DNA of 64,000 bases from Pseudomonas taeanensis MS-3. Its GTDB lineage: Bacteria; Pseudomonadota; Gammaproteobacteria; Pseudomonadales; Pseudomonadaceae. Shown here in pieces: positions 34,042 through 45,958 of this stretch. The DNA lies in the NCBI RefSeq assembly GCF_000498575.2, contig NZ_AWSQ01000001.1, positions 484,859 to 548,858 on the forward strand, written 5' to 3'. A program made the translations under genes and the position numbers. Under the pieces are notes generated by a model. The model worked only from the letters and a program-made list of their open reading frames with translations, did no database searches and had not been told where the DNA came from. Each line of letters starts with the position of its first letter. Position 1 is the stretch's first letter.

Positions 34042-34554
34042 ATGAGTGCAGATCGACAGCCGGATGCGGTAGACGCCATCCTCGGGCAATGGCGCCGAGA
34101 GCGACCGGATCTGGACCTTGGTCCGATGGCTACCATTGGCCGGGTCAAACGCTGCTCAGCCCTGCTGGGCCGGCGTTTGGACGAGACCTTCGCCAGCTTC
34201 GGCATGAGCACCTGGGAGTTCGATGTGCTGGCAACACTCAGGCGCTCCGGGGAGCCTTATTGCCTGGCTCCGACCGCCTTGTTCTCCACCCTGATGATCA
34301 CCTCGGGCACCATGACCCACCGGCTGAAACGCCTGGAGGCCAGCGGCTGGATAGAGCGCGAAGTCAACCGTGAGGACGCGCGCAGCCTGCTGGTGCGCCT
34401 GACGCCGAGCGGGCTGGAGCTGGTTAACCGCGCCGTCGAGGCGCATCTGGATAATGAGCGGCGCATCCTCGCACCGCTGAGTGCCGCCGACCTGGCGGCG
34501 CTGGACGCCAGCCTGGCCACCCTGCTGGCGGTGCTGGAGCCGCCGCGCGACTGA
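34042..34554 (+). CDS. MarR family transcriptional regulator
   Basis: This 170-residue protein has the MarR winged-helix core: FGMSTWEFDVLATLRRSGEPYCLAPT, then SGTMTHRLKRLEASGWIEREVN (recognition helix and wing) and the DARSLLVRLTPSG beta-hairpin. It should repress the divergent EamA-nitroreductase pair and be relieved by a small ligand. GAGG is 8 nt before the ATG. It ends before a perfect bidirectional terminator. Confidence 0.92.
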   Translation: MSADRQPDAVDAILGQWRRERPDLDLGPMATIGRVKRCSALLGRRLDETFASFGMSTWEFDVLATLRRSGEPYCLAPTALFSTLMITSGTMTHRLKRLEASGWIEREVNREDARSLLVRLTPSGLELVNRAVEAHLDNERRILAPLSAADLAALDASLATLLAVLEPPRD

Positions 34555-34672
34555 GCCTTGCATAGCGGCGCAAGGCTGTGCGGGAGCGTCTCAGGATGAT
34601 CAGGATTGCTCGGGGTTGTGAGGGCAGCGCTGCACTCACCCCTTCCGACTGACTGCGATTGCAGCAGGCTCG

Positions 34673-34706
34673 AACGACAAAGGCAGCCGAGGCTGCCTTT
34701 GTCGTT
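34673..34706. terminator. Bidirectional terminator between marR and the TRAP permease gene
   Basis: A perfect 16-bp stem (from AACGACAAAGGCAGCC to its complement ending in GTCGTT) closes a 2-nt centre. It sits between the convergent genes and has A-rich and T-rich flanks, so it can serve both. Confidence 0.85.
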
Positions 34707-34722
34707 ACGCTCCAGCCAAGAC

Positions 34723-37290
<2,568 letters not shown>

Positions 37291-37328
37291 GGAGTGCAAC
37301 CTGCAATCGAGAGATCGGAGAACGGCAA

Positions 37329-37355
37329 AGCCCGCGGCCTTGCGGTTCGCGGGCT
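37329..37355 (-). other. Hairpin between the TAXI receptor and TRAP permease genes
   Basis: AGCCCGCG (37329-37336) pairs with CGCGGGCT (37348-37355) around an 11-nt loop. It has no long T-run, so it probably attenuates or stabilises the upstream message, giving more receptor than permease. Confidence 0.6.
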
Positions 37356-37457
37356 GAGTTCAAGCTTAGGCTAGTCAAACACCCGGCAGGCGCCAGGTGA
37401 GATCAGGCAACCCGAGGTGCCGGCCCGGCGCATTAATGGCAGGGCCAGACAGCCGGG

Positions 37458-38429
37458 TTACATCCAGCCGCGCTCCTTGTAGTAGCGCACGGCGCCTTCA
37501 TGCAGCGGCGCGGTCAGGCCAACCTTGATCATGTCTTCGGCCTTCAGGTCGGCGAATGCCGGGTGCAGGCGCTTGAAGCGGTCGAGGTTGTCGAATACCG
37601 ACTTGACCAGCTGGTAGACCACTTCCGGGTCGGCCTTGGCCGTGGTCGAAAGTACAGCCTTGCCGCCAATGGACGGGGTCGCGGCATCGTTGCCCTTGTA
37701 CATGCCACCGGGAATCTCGGCCTTGGTGTAGTAGGTCTTCTCCGCCAGCAGCTTGTCGATGTCGGCGCCAGTAACCGGTACCAGTACCGCGTCGGTAGTG
37801 GTGGTGGCTTCCTGGATCGCGCCATTGGGGTGGCCGACGAAGTAGGTCATGGCATCGATATTGTTGTCGCCCAGAGCCGAGGCCTGTTCGGCCGGCTTCA
37901 GCTCGGCAGACAGCGCGAATACCGACTTGTCCCAGCCTTTCACCGCCATGATCTCGTCGAGGGTGTCGCGCTGCCCGGAACCCGGGTTGCCGACGTTGAC
38001 GCGCTTGCCTTTGAGATCATCGAAGCTGGCGATCTTGGCGTCACGCCGGGCGAGGATGGTGAACACTTCACTCTGCAGGGAGAACAGCGCACGGATATCG
38101 TCCATGGCGCCTTCGGCCTCGAACGGCGCCAGGCCCTTGAGGGCCTTGTACTGGTGGTCCGACTGCATGATGCCGAAGCTGAACTCACCGCTGCGCAGGC
38201 CATTGACGTTGGCCACGCCGCCGCCACTGGCCGGCGCGTTGCATTTGATCTTGTTCTCAACCGCGGCGCGGTTGACGAAGCGGCAGATCGACTGACCGGC
38301 CACGTAATAAACGCCTGTCTGCCCGCCGGTGCCGATGGTGACGAACCTATCCTCGGCCTGTGCCGCGCCACTCAGGGTGATACCCGCGAGTGCTGCCGAC
38401 AGGACCCATGCGAGGGATTTGCCTTTCAT
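37458..38429 (-). CDS. TAXI-family TRAP transporter solute receptor
   Basis: This 323-residue periplasmic protein has a signal peptide (MKGKSLAWVLSAALAGITLSG, then AAQA) and the TAXI hallmark FVTIGTGGQTGVYYVAGQSICRF, here within residues 29-51. Its VNVGNPGSGQRDTLDEI segment is also typical. TAXI receptors bind organic acids such as glutamate or 2-oxoglutarate in characterised cases; this ligand is unknown. It is transcribed before the permease. Confidence 0.93.
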   Translation of the reverse strand: MKGKSLAWVLSAALAGITLSGAAQAEDRFVTIGTGGQTGVYYVAGQSICRFVNRAAVENKIKCNAPASGGGVANVNGLRSGEFSFGIMQSDHQYKALKGLAPFEAEGAMDDIRALFSLQSEVFTILARRDAKIASFDDLKGKRVNVGNPGSGQRDTLDEIMAVKGWDKSVFALSAELKPAEQASALGDNNIDAMTYFVGHPNGAIQEATTTTDAVLVPVTGADIDKLLAEKTYYTKAEIPGGMYKGNDAATPSIGGKAVLSTTAKADPEVVYQLVKSVFDNLDRFKRLHPAFADLKAEDMIKVGLTAPLHEGAVRYYKERGWM

Positions 38430-38744
38430 GGGATTTCTCCTTTTCTGGTTGTGTGAGCCGCCCGCGCCTTATGGGCTGCGGTCGGAGGCGGCGAAGTCTA
38501 ACTGCTGAAGCCACATCGCGCAGCGCAAAATCAGTGTAGTCGCCATCCGCCGGCGCGGGAGTCCGCCTGACTGGCTATTTGACCGCCAGGGTGTTTCTTC
38601 GCACGCGAACCACTGAGCCCATCTGAAGCCCGGCGGAGAGCGTGACACGGCGTCGAAACCGACAGGCCAGCGCCTGGCTAATGGCAGATCGCGACAGCCC
38701 GCAACAGCGGTTATGCTGAAACGCTGTTCGTCAGGAAGACTCGC
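38430..38744. other. Divergent promoter region, TAXI receptor and M16 gene
   Basis: This stretch has no convincing gene. It should contain both divergent promoters; GGAAGA lies before the M16 start and AAGGAGAAA before the TAXI start. I see no strong palindrome. Confidence 0.4.
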
Positions 38745-40112
38745 ATGCGTATCTTGCTCCTGCTGTGTTTGCTCTTGAGCAACCCGGCCCTGGCCGAAGA
38801 CCGTCTGCAGGTCGAAGGCTATTCGCTGGAAAATGGCCTGCAGCTGCTGCTCAAACCCACCGCCGAGCGCGGCCATGTGGCGATCCGCCTGGTGGTGGGC
38901 GTGGGGTTCGAAAATTTCAGCTGCGCCGAAAAAGAACTCCCGCACCTGCTCGAGCACCTGCTATTCAGCGGCATCGACGCCATCGGGGAAGCCGGACTGG
39001 AAGCACGCATGCAGGCCCTGGGCGGCGAGTGGAACGCCTACACCCGCGACGCCGACACCAGCTTCGTCATCGAGGCACCGGCCCAGCAGCAGCGTGCCGT
39101 GCTCGACCTGCTGCTCGCCAGCCTGTTCAACACTGAACTGGACGAACGCAAAGTCGCCGCCGCGAAACGGGTGGTCGAGCGCGAGAACGGTGGTCATTAC
39201 TCGAACCTGCAGCGCCTGCTCGATCAGCAGAATCTTGGCCGCGAGGCCCATCAGCAACTGGCCGTGGAACTGGGTCTGGCCTGTGCCGAACGCGCGCCCC
39301 TGGCCGCGCTCACGCTGGAACAACTGGAGCAACTGCGCGAAGACTGGTATGTGCCGAATAATATGACGCTGATCCTGGTGGGTGACCTCGACCCTAGACT
39401 GCCGGCCTATCTTGATCGCAGCTTCGGCACCTTGCCGGCCAGTGAGTTGCCTGAGCCACGCGAGCTGCCCACCGCCAGCCATACGGCCGAGGCCCGCCGC
39501 AGCCTGTTCGACGGACTGATCGGCGACCGCGCCAGCCTGCACTGGATCTTCCCCGAGCCCTGGGTCGGCGAACACGACGCACAAACCTGGGAGCTGCTCA
39601 GCGATTACCTCGACTGGCAACTCTACCGGCGCCTGCGCATCGAGCTCGGACTGGCCTATGGCCCCTGGAGCGAGCGCAACGTGTATGGCGGCAGCAGTTT
39701 CTTCAGCCTCAATGCCGAACTGCAGCGTTCCGACCTGGCCGCCGCCGAACGGGTGCTACGCACCCTGGTGCACGACGTGCAGCGCGACGGCCTCGAGCCG
39801 GAAACCTGGCGGCGCCTGCAACAGGCCGCCGTGGCCAAGCAAGTCTGGGCTGTACAGGGCAACAGCGCCCTGGCCACCTATTACTGGAACGCCCTGAGCG
39901 ATTACGCCGACGGTCACTTTCGCGACCCCGCCGAGCGACTGCAAAAGGTCAGCCTGAAACAGGCCAATGACGCCATTCACCAGCTGTTCCAACAGCCCGG
40001 CTATGTCCGCATTGAACAACCATTGTTGAGTGTCGTGGGCCTGTATTGGCTGATCGGCGCGGTCGCCGTCGCGTTGCTGTTACTCATGTTCGCCTGGCGG
40101 CGCAGGGCATGA
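38745..40112 (+). CDS. M16-family (insulinase-like) peptidase, exported and C-terminally anchored
   Basis: This 455-residue protein has a signal peptide (MRILLLLCLLLSNPALA). The M16 zinc motif HLLEH is at 67-71, with a candidate third ligand E145 or E147 in VVERENGG. A second M16 half follows (LEQLREDWYVPNNMTLILVGDLDP). The last 30 residues form a hydrophobic helix ending in RRRA, a likely membrane anchor with the catalytic part in the periplasm. Unlike full bacterial M16 enzymes it is about half-length, so it may work as a dimer. It is a single gene. Confidence 0.85.
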   Translation: MRILLLLCLLLSNPALAEDRLQVEGYSLENGLQLLLKPTAERGHVAIRLVVGVGFENFSCAEKELPHLLEHLLFSGIDAIGEAGLEARMQALGGEWNAYTRDADTSFVIEAPAQQQRAVLDLLLASLFNTELDERKVAAAKRVVERENGGHYSNLQRLLDQQNLGREAHQQLAVELGLACAERAPLAALTLEQLEQLREDWYVPNNMTLILVGDLDPRLPAYLDRSFGTLPASELPEPRELPTASHTAEARRSLFDGLIGDRASLHWIFPEPWVGEHDAQTWELLSDYLDWQLYRRLRIELGLAYGPWSERNVYGGSSFFSLNAELQRSDLAAAERVLRTLVHDVQRDGLEPETWRRLQQAAVAKQVWAVQGNSALATYYWNALSDYADGHFRDPAERLQKVSLKQANDAIHQLFQQPGYVRIEQPLLSVVGLYWLIGAVAVALLLLMFAWRRRA

Positions 40113-40280
40113 ATGGCGAAGCGCAACGCTGACACCGCGCAAGGTTGCCGCCGGGTCGAGAATTGACCGCCGGTGGCCGGGCAACTCTGCGGGCGCCAGC
40201 ACGACGCCTGACGGACAAACGGGCGGGCGGCAGTCAAGGTGAGTGCGTATCCTGAACAGGCCTGTACCGCCTCCTTTACC

Positions 40281-41447
40281 ATGAGCCTGCCCTTGTCCGT
40301 TATCAGTCGCTGTAAACCCGCACTAGTGCAACTGGTCGCCCTGATTCAACGGCACCCGGGAGTGATGGCGATTTTCGGCTTCGCCTCCGGAGTGGCGAGC
40401 TTCCTGCTGGTCGAACGCCAAGCCGAACTGGCCCAGGTGCTGGCCCTGGTACTGCTGGTCAGCTGGCTATGGTTGATTCTGGAAAACATCCTGCGTGAGC
40501 ACATAGCCCTGCGCTTGGGCTTCGAACTGCCGCCGCCACTGTTGCGCTACGCAGCGCAGATGATTCACCAGGAAAGCCTGTTCTTCGTCCTGCCGTTCTT
40601 CTTCATCACCACCACCTGGAACAGCGGCCAGGCGTTGTTCAGTGGGCTGTTGGGGGCGGCGGCGCTGGTCTCGATCATTGATCCGCTGTATTACAAGTGG
40701 CTCGCGCCACGGCGCTGGCTGCTCCTGGCCTATCACAGCCTGACGCTGTTCGCGGTGCTGCTCACCGCGCTGCCGATCATCCTCAAACTGACCACTCCGC
40801 AGAGCTATAAGCTGGCCCTGGCGGTAGCGGCGGTGCTGTCGTTTCCCAGCCTGCTCGGCATCATCACAGTGCAGCGTTGGTGGCGCGGCTTGCTGTTGCT
40901 CGGCCTGACCCTGGCACTCGGCGCGGGCGGTTGGCTGGCACGGATCTGGGTACCACCGGCCACCCTATGGCTGAGCGAAGTGGCGGTAACCGCCGAACTG
41001 GATGACCAGAGCCGTTCACCCGGCAAGGGGCTCAAGCAGCTCAGCGTCGCCCAGTTACGCAACCATGGCCTGTACGCCTATACCGCGATCAGCGCACCAC
41101 GCGGCCTGGACGAACGCATCTACCACGTCTGGCGGCACGAGGGCAAAGAGGTCGAGCGCATCGCCCTGGACATTCACGGCGGGCGCAAAAAGGGCTATCG
41201 CGCCTGGACCCACAAGCAGAATTTCCCCGAACAGGTCGTCGGCCGTTGGCAGGTGCAGGTGCTCACCGAAGCCGGGCAGATGATCGGCGTGCTGCGCTTC
41301 CAGGTGCTGGAGTCAGACGCGCCGTCGACATCGAACGAGCCCTCCGCAGTGGAGGACCTGGTGAAGGACTTGGCCGCAGAGCCCGTCGCAGCGGAAGACT
41401 CGAGCGCGGAGCCCGACGCCGACGTCGCTCAACCGAAGAACCAGTAA
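40281..41447 (+). CDS. DUF5924/DUF2914 family membrane protein
   Basis: This protein of about 388 residues has six or seven transmembrane helices in its first 240 residues (DUF5924). A soluble C-terminal DUF2914-type beta domain follows, with IYHVWRHEGKEVERIALDIHGG and RAWTHKQNFPEQVVGRWQVQV. The last 40 residues are acidic low-complexity. Function is unknown; Pseudomonas carries this architecture widely. The start is uncertain: ATG 40281 is listed, but GTG 40239 would add 14 residues and neither has a strong ribosome-binding site. Its end overlaps the next gene's end by 19 bp. Confidence 0.8.
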   Translation: MSLPLSVISRCKPALVQLVALIQRHPGVMAIFGFASGVASFLLVERQAELAQVLALVLLVSWLWLILENILREHIALRLGFELPPPLLRYAAQMIHQESLFFVLPFFFITTTWNSGQALFSGLLGAAALVSIIDPLYYKWLAPRRWLLLAYHSLTLFAVLLTALPIILKLTTPQSYKLALAVAAVLSFPSLLGIITVQRWWRGLLLLGLTLALGAGGWLARIWVPPATLWLSEVAVTAELDDQSRSPGKGLKQLSVAQLRNHGLYAYTAISAPRGLDERIYHVWRHEGKEVERIALDIHGGRKKGYRAWTHKQNFPEQVVGRWQVQVLTEAGQMIGVLRFQVLESDAPSTSNEPSAVEDLVKDLAAEPVAAEDSSAEPDADVAQPKNQ

Positions 41448-42658
41448 CACACCGCAATCGCCGCCAGCACTCCGGCCAGCTCGGCCAGCAGGGCGCAACC
41501 GACGGCATGTCGGGCACGCTGAATGCCCACCGAACCGAAGTACACCGCCAGCACGTAGAAGGTGGTCTCGGTGCTGCCCTGCACGGTCGCGGCGACCAAC
41601 GCCGGGAAGCTGTCGACGCCTTGGGTCTGCATGGTCTCGATCAGCATGGCGCGCGCCGCGCTGCCGGAGAACGGCTTGACCAGGGCCGTGGGCAAGGCCT
41701 CGACGAAGCGGGTATCCCAGCCGGCCCATTCGACCAGCCAACGAATGCCGTCCAGGCCGAACTCCAGAGCGCCCGAGGCGCGCAATACGCCGATCGCGCA
41801 GAGCATCGCCACCAGGTAGGGCAGCAGGCTCTTGGCCACGTCGAAGCCTTCCTTGGCACCTTCGACGAAGGTTTCGTACACCGCCACCTTCTTCAGCGCG
41901 CCGAGCACCAGGAACAGCAGGATCACCCCGAACAGGGTGAGATTGCCAAGCAGCGAGGAGAGTGACGCCAGGGCCATCGCCGACATGCCGGCGAGCAACG
42001 TCATGAAACCACCGAGCAAGAGTGCGCCGGGAATCAGGTAAGCCAGGACCACCGGGTCCCACAGGCGCAGGCGCTGCATCAACGCCACCGACAACAGGCC
42101 GACCAGGGTCGAAGCGCTGGTGGCCAGGAGAATCGGCAGGAACACCAGGGTCGGATCGGGCGCGCCCTGCTGCACCCGATACATGAAGATGCTTACCGGC
42201 AGCAGGGTCAGGGAAGAGGCGTTGAGCACCAGGAAGAGGATCTGCGCATTGCTCGCCGTGGTGCTGCTGGGGTTGAGCTCCTGCAGCGCGCGCATGGCCT
42301 TGAGGCCGATCGGCGTGGCGGCGTTGTCCAGGCCCAGGCCGTTGGCGGCGAAGTTCATGGTGATCAGGCCGAGCGCCGGGTGGCCCCGCGGCACTTCCGG
42401 CATCAGCCGGGCGAACAGCGGGCCGAGCAGACGCGCCAGGGCATCCACCAGACCCGCCTTCTCGGCGATACGCAGCAGACCAAGCCACAGGGTCAGGGTG
42501 CCAAACAGCAGGATCATCACCTCGACCGACAGCTTGGCCATGGCGAACAGGCTCTCGACCATGGCGGCGAACACCGCCGGATCGTCGCCCAACAACCAGC
42601 GGGACAGCCCGGCCACCGCCGCTACCACGAAAAAGCTCAGCCACAGGCCATTCAGCAT
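41429..42658 (-). CDS. SpmA/SpmB-like fused nucleoside-recognition-domain membrane protein
   Basis: This 409-residue membrane protein joins two Gate/nucleoside-recognition halves, which in Bacillus are separate genes (spmA, spmB). The first half has MNFAANGLGLDNAATPIGLKAM, and the second VQGSTETTFYVLAVYFGSVG. In a non-sporulating Pseudomonas the role is unknown. It is convergent with, and overlaps by 19 bp, the DUF5924 gene. Confidence 0.85.
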   Translation of the reverse strand: MLNGLWLSFFVVAAVAGLSRWLLGDDPAVFAAMVESLFAMAKLSVEVMILLFGTLTLWLGLLRIAEKAGLVDALARLLGPLFARLMPEVPRGHPALGLITMNFAANGLGLDNAATPIGLKAMRALQELNPSSTTASNAQILFLVLNASSLTLLPVSIFMYRVQQGAPDPTLVFLPILLATSASTLVGLLSVALMQRLRLWDPVVLAYLIPGALLLGGFMTLLAGMSAMALASLSSLLGNLTLFGVILLFLVLGALKKVAVYETFVEGAKEGFDVAKSLLPYLVAMLCAIGVLRASGALEFGLDGIRWLVEWAGWDTRFVEALPTALVKPFSGSAARAMLIETMQTQGVDSFPALVAATVQGSTETTFYVLAVYFGSVGIQRARHAVGCALLAELAGVLAAIAVCYWFFG

Positions 42659-43114
42659 GATCGATCTCCCCTCTCAATGGAGCGGATGATAGCGCGCCTG
42701 GCCGGTGGAGGATCCTAGACTGTGTGGGGAAGTACCGCCGCGCTCGAGGGCCACGCCGTCGAGGGTACTGGGCCTGGCGTCGAGGGCCCTGCCGTTCCGG
42801 ACCGGGTGAGGCGTGTCGGCGGCGACCCGTAATGAAGGACTGATCAGCGCCCTGTTCGTGGCGAGGGGTGTGTTGCATACCCATCGTTTAGCCGGCGAAC
42901 CGCTTATTTGAAGGGGCAGGTTTCAACCCCTCGATAGGCGCGCCGGCAGCTGACAGCCTCAAATCGCTAGGCAAACCAAGGTTACGCCGCAACTACTTGG
43001 GCGATTGGCCGCAAATTTTCTTGGATGTGAGGCTATCCTTTTTCTAGTCGAACCAGGCGGTGCTCTCTTGGTGGCAATTCTCTGTTTTGGCTGAGTTTGA
43101 AGAGGAGGATCGCT
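42659..43114. other. Intergenic region with short repeats, upstream of the atypical gene
   Basis: This 456-bp stretch contains no gene I can support. TCGAGGG occurs three times (42744, 42759, 42780). At 42821-42840 the sequence GGCGACCCGTAATGAAGGAC matches 18 of 20 positions with 46301-46320, the 3' end of the DUF1328 gene on the far side of the next gene. The last 200 bp become noticeably richer in A and T, like the following gene. Confidence 0.5.
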
Positions 43115-45958
43115 GTGCCGTTCAACTTCTCAAGGATCGCTGCCTTGGTCAGGAAGAGTGCCACTCTGCTGGGGTTCTGCCTGCTAGTTGTGCAGGCCGC
43201 ACCTTACAGCTTCGCGAATGAACCCTCGTGGATTGGCAGATGGGCCGGAACCTACAGTTGCGGCAATATCCGGAACAACCATTTCTCTCTGGACATAACG
43301 GCTCAATCGGCTAACAGGGTCGAGGGCCTCTTCAGCTTCAACGTTCCGGCCGCACCAGGTGAAACAGGCGCCTACAAGGTTGTGGGTCGTTCCGGCTCCG
43401 ACGGCCGAGTTACCTTTGTCCCCCAGGAGTGGGTTGAGCGTCCAGAAGGATTTCAACCGCTTGGACTTGTTGCAGCCCTACACGCCAATGGCCAGATGCT
43501 TGAGGGGAACATTCCTGATTGCGGATTTGGGTCGGACTTCAGCGCTTCCCGCCAAGGAGATAAGGCTGCAGGGGAGGTTGAGCCGCCTGACTTGTCCCTC
43601 GTATCGCCCACCCCCATTAGCGGCGGTCTCATACAGGGGCAGTGGCTCGGGGGGATAACCTGCAAGATGAACCGGCGAGAGCCGCAAACCTACGGGGTTG
43701 AAGCACACATGGTTCAGGACGGCGCCGGAGTCGCGGCCCTGTTCCGTATCAGGATATTTAAGGTTCGCGGCTCTAACTCGGGCGACACCTTCGACCAGGT
43801 CGTCGTTGTCTCAGGCCTTGCCGAGGATCAACGCCTGACTTTGGGCAACGACATCTTGCTCGAAGGGAAAAATCCTGCCCGGTTTAAAGGCTTGGAGGTT
43901 GCTCTTGGCGCAGGCGGGAACTCTCTAACAGGGACGGTGACGATGAATGGGTGTCAGGATATTGAGCTTAAGAGGTCAGACTCTTTGGAACCCCTGACAG
44001 TTGCTGGCCCGTTGCATGACCTATGGTCGGGCAAGCTCGGCCACACGGATATCACGGTTTTCACTGCGGTGGGCGCCATACCGAACTTTATAGAACTTCG
44101 AGCTAGCTTCCCCATCGACCAGCCGGTTGCGGCTCGGGACCGTCTCAAAATGGTCTTGATTCCCCTCTATGCACAGAATGGCAAGATGTTGCTGGTTCCG
44201 GTCGGTGTGCGGGAGGCCACAGGCGTTTTTGATCGTACCAAACGACAGGCCACGCGCCATACCCTGACTTCGACCAGGGCACTGGTTGTGCCTGAACAGG
44301 CGAATGACACCTTGGTGCTTTGGAATGTGTCCCGGGATCAAGACATTGCCAGGGTCATGGGTGCAGGCGCGGCCGTGCGCACTGGTCAAAATGACGTGGC
44401 GCTGGAGCGCACAGGTAAGGAACTTGCCGGCGAACTTATCCGCGGCGCCACGACACCCATAACGCTTGGCGGATCGTTCGCCGGAAAGCTCGCCGCGGCG
44501 CCCTCGCTAGAGGCCCAATGCGCAACGTTGCAGACCTGGCTGGAACCCTATCTAGGCGATACCGACTTCAACCGGCTTAGCCCTGCGGCCGGAACTCGTA
44601 TCATCCTCGATGCCTTATCGGATGAGGTTTTTGTGCCGGTATTCGGCGTACCCTTCTCGTTGCTGGCGCCCTCAGAGCGTAAGACGATTGGTCAGCTCAT
44701 GCGTACGCACTGTGGCCGGGCGATGGAAATGCGGCAGTTCACTAATCTAGTGGTCCAGCAACCCTTCCAGAGCGAACAGAACTTCATCCGCACATCGGTT
44801 CTTATGACTAACCGCATAGAGGCGAGGGAGTGGTTCGCATTGGAGCGGGCCAAGGTCAAACAGCTTCCCGATACAGCGGCATCCCTCGACGAACTCGAGC
44901 GTTTGGGACAGATGGCCGTGTCGCGCTTTAAAGAAGTGTCCGCCGCAGAGGAAGAAGAGTTTCGATCGCTGCTTAAGGAAAGGTCCGTCGCAATCGAAAC
45001 ACAGGTCCTTCGAGACAAACTTGAGGCCCTGCTGAAATCATCCGAAACGCCAGACACGCTTTTCCAGATGGCGAAACTGATGGATGAACTTGCCAAGGTC
45101 CCAGCGCCCGACAGCGTCAAACAAGAGCTGCTGAAGCTGGCCAAGACCAAGGCTGTGGCCATCGCCCGGCCAATCTATCTAGCTGCTGGCAGTCGGGCGG
45201 AGACACTGCCGGCATCCCTTGAGGGCCTGGCGGGCATACGTCGCATTTTGCTCGAGCTAGCGCCAACTCGCGATGCTATGAGGGCGCACTTTGGCGGAGA
45301 CCTAGGCGAATTGCTCCGCCCCATTTATGCCAGAGAGCGCACCCTTTTGCAGGATCCACTGGTCCAGGCGGCATTCCGCGCCGAACTCATGTCAGTGGAA
45401 AGCAAAGGTGATCCGTATGAAGACGTGCGGAACGCCGCCCGGCTCTATGTTAATCCTCAGGTCTTCGATGGGGCAGCAGCGGTCCCGGCCTTTCAGACCG
45501 CGGTTCTTGATGCAACGGTGGCCGCCGAAATGCGCGCGGTTGAGTTCAGGGATAACTCCAAGACCATAACCCCAGGCGAACCGACGGCCGAAGACATATT
45601 TCGACTTATCCAAGGGCGCCTTCTGACTGGAAATGAAAAGATCCGCTCGACCGAACAAGTGTGCCTTTCGGGAGGGTTTAAGGATGATCCCGTGCTCGCC
45701 TTGGAATGTCTGCAGATCCTTTCCCTGACGGGTGGTCAAGGTGGCATGCGCGTTCGGGTGACCAAATTCGAGAAGCTTGGGTGCTCACCTGAGCCAGCTT
45801 CAAATCAGTACAAGTGTCTTTTCTCCATCGCCCATACAAGTAACAGCCCCCTGCTAACCGGTCGACTAGGTCAGTTATTCAGTACGGCTGAAGTTCAGGA
45901 CGGATTATTCATTCACGGTGCCGATGGGACGTGGACGATGGTCTACGGCGACTTGTAG
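43115..45958 (+). CDS. Large exported protein of unknown function, atypical composition
   Basis: This 947-residue protein has a signal peptide ending near SFA-NEP. The first module (about 35-145) has SWIGRWAGTYSCG, VEGLFSFNVP and MLEGNIPDCGFGSDFSA, a beta-rich pattern (GxWxGxYxC) known from modules attached to bacterial caspase-like proteins. A second similar module (about 170-285) has IQGQWLGGITCKM and SLTGTVTMNGCQDIELKR. No caspase catalytic region is present. Residues 455-840 are mostly helical with acidic segments, and a C-terminal beta domain (865-947) has two cysteines. GTG 43115 is chosen for the AGGAGG site 6 nt upstream. Codons ending in A/T are used far more than in the neighbours, suggesting transfer. 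Confidence 0.75.
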   Translation: MPFNFSRIAALVRKSATLLGFCLLVVQAAPYSFANEPSWIGRWAGTYSCGNIRNNHFSLDITAQSANRVEGLFSFNVPAAPGETGAYKVVGRSGSDGRVTFVPQEWVERPEGFQPLGLVAALHANGQMLEGNIPDCGFGSDFSASRQGDKAAGEVEPPDLSLVSPTPISGGLIQGQWLGGITCKMNRREPQTYGVEAHMVQDGAGVAALFRIRIFKVRGSNSGDTFDQVVVVSGLAEDQRLTLGNDILLEGKNPARFKGLEVALGAGGNSLTGTVTMNGCQDIELKRSDSLEPLTVAGPLHDLWSGKLGHTDITVFTAVGAIPNFIELRASFPIDQPVAARDRLKMVLIPLYAQNGKMLLVPVGVREATGVFDRTKRQATRHTLTSTRALVVPEQANDTLVLWNVSRDQDIARVMGAGAAVRTGQNDVALERTGKELAGELIRGATTPITLGGSFAGKLAAAPSLEAQCATLQTWLEPYLGDTDFNRLSPAAGTRIILDALSDEVFVPVFGVPFSLLAPSERKTIGQLMRTHCGRAMEMRQFTNLVVQQPFQSEQNFIRTSVLMTNRIEAREWFALERAKVKQLPDTAASLDELERLGQMAVSRFKEVSAAEEEEFRSLLKERSVAIETQVLRDKLEALLKSSETPDTLFQMAKLMDELAKVPAPDSVKQELLKLAKTKAVAIARPIYLAAGSRAETLPASLEGLAGIRRILLELAPTRDAMRAHFGGDLGELLRPIYARERTLLQDPLVQAAFRAELMSVESKGDPYEDVRNAARLYVNPQVFDGAAAVPAFQTAVLDATVAAEMRAVEFRDNSKTITPGEPTAEDIFRLIQGRLLTGNEKIRSTEQVCLSGGFKDDPVLALECLQILSLTGGQGGMRVRVTKFEKLGCSPEPASNQYKCLFSIAHTSNSPLLTGRLGQLFSTAEVQDGLFIHGADGTWTMVYGDL

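Noticed and set aside
42744..42786. Three TCGAGGG copies suspected as a CRISPR-like or iteron array
   Set aside because: The units are only 7 nt with irregular spacing (15 and 21 bp), too short and few for either.
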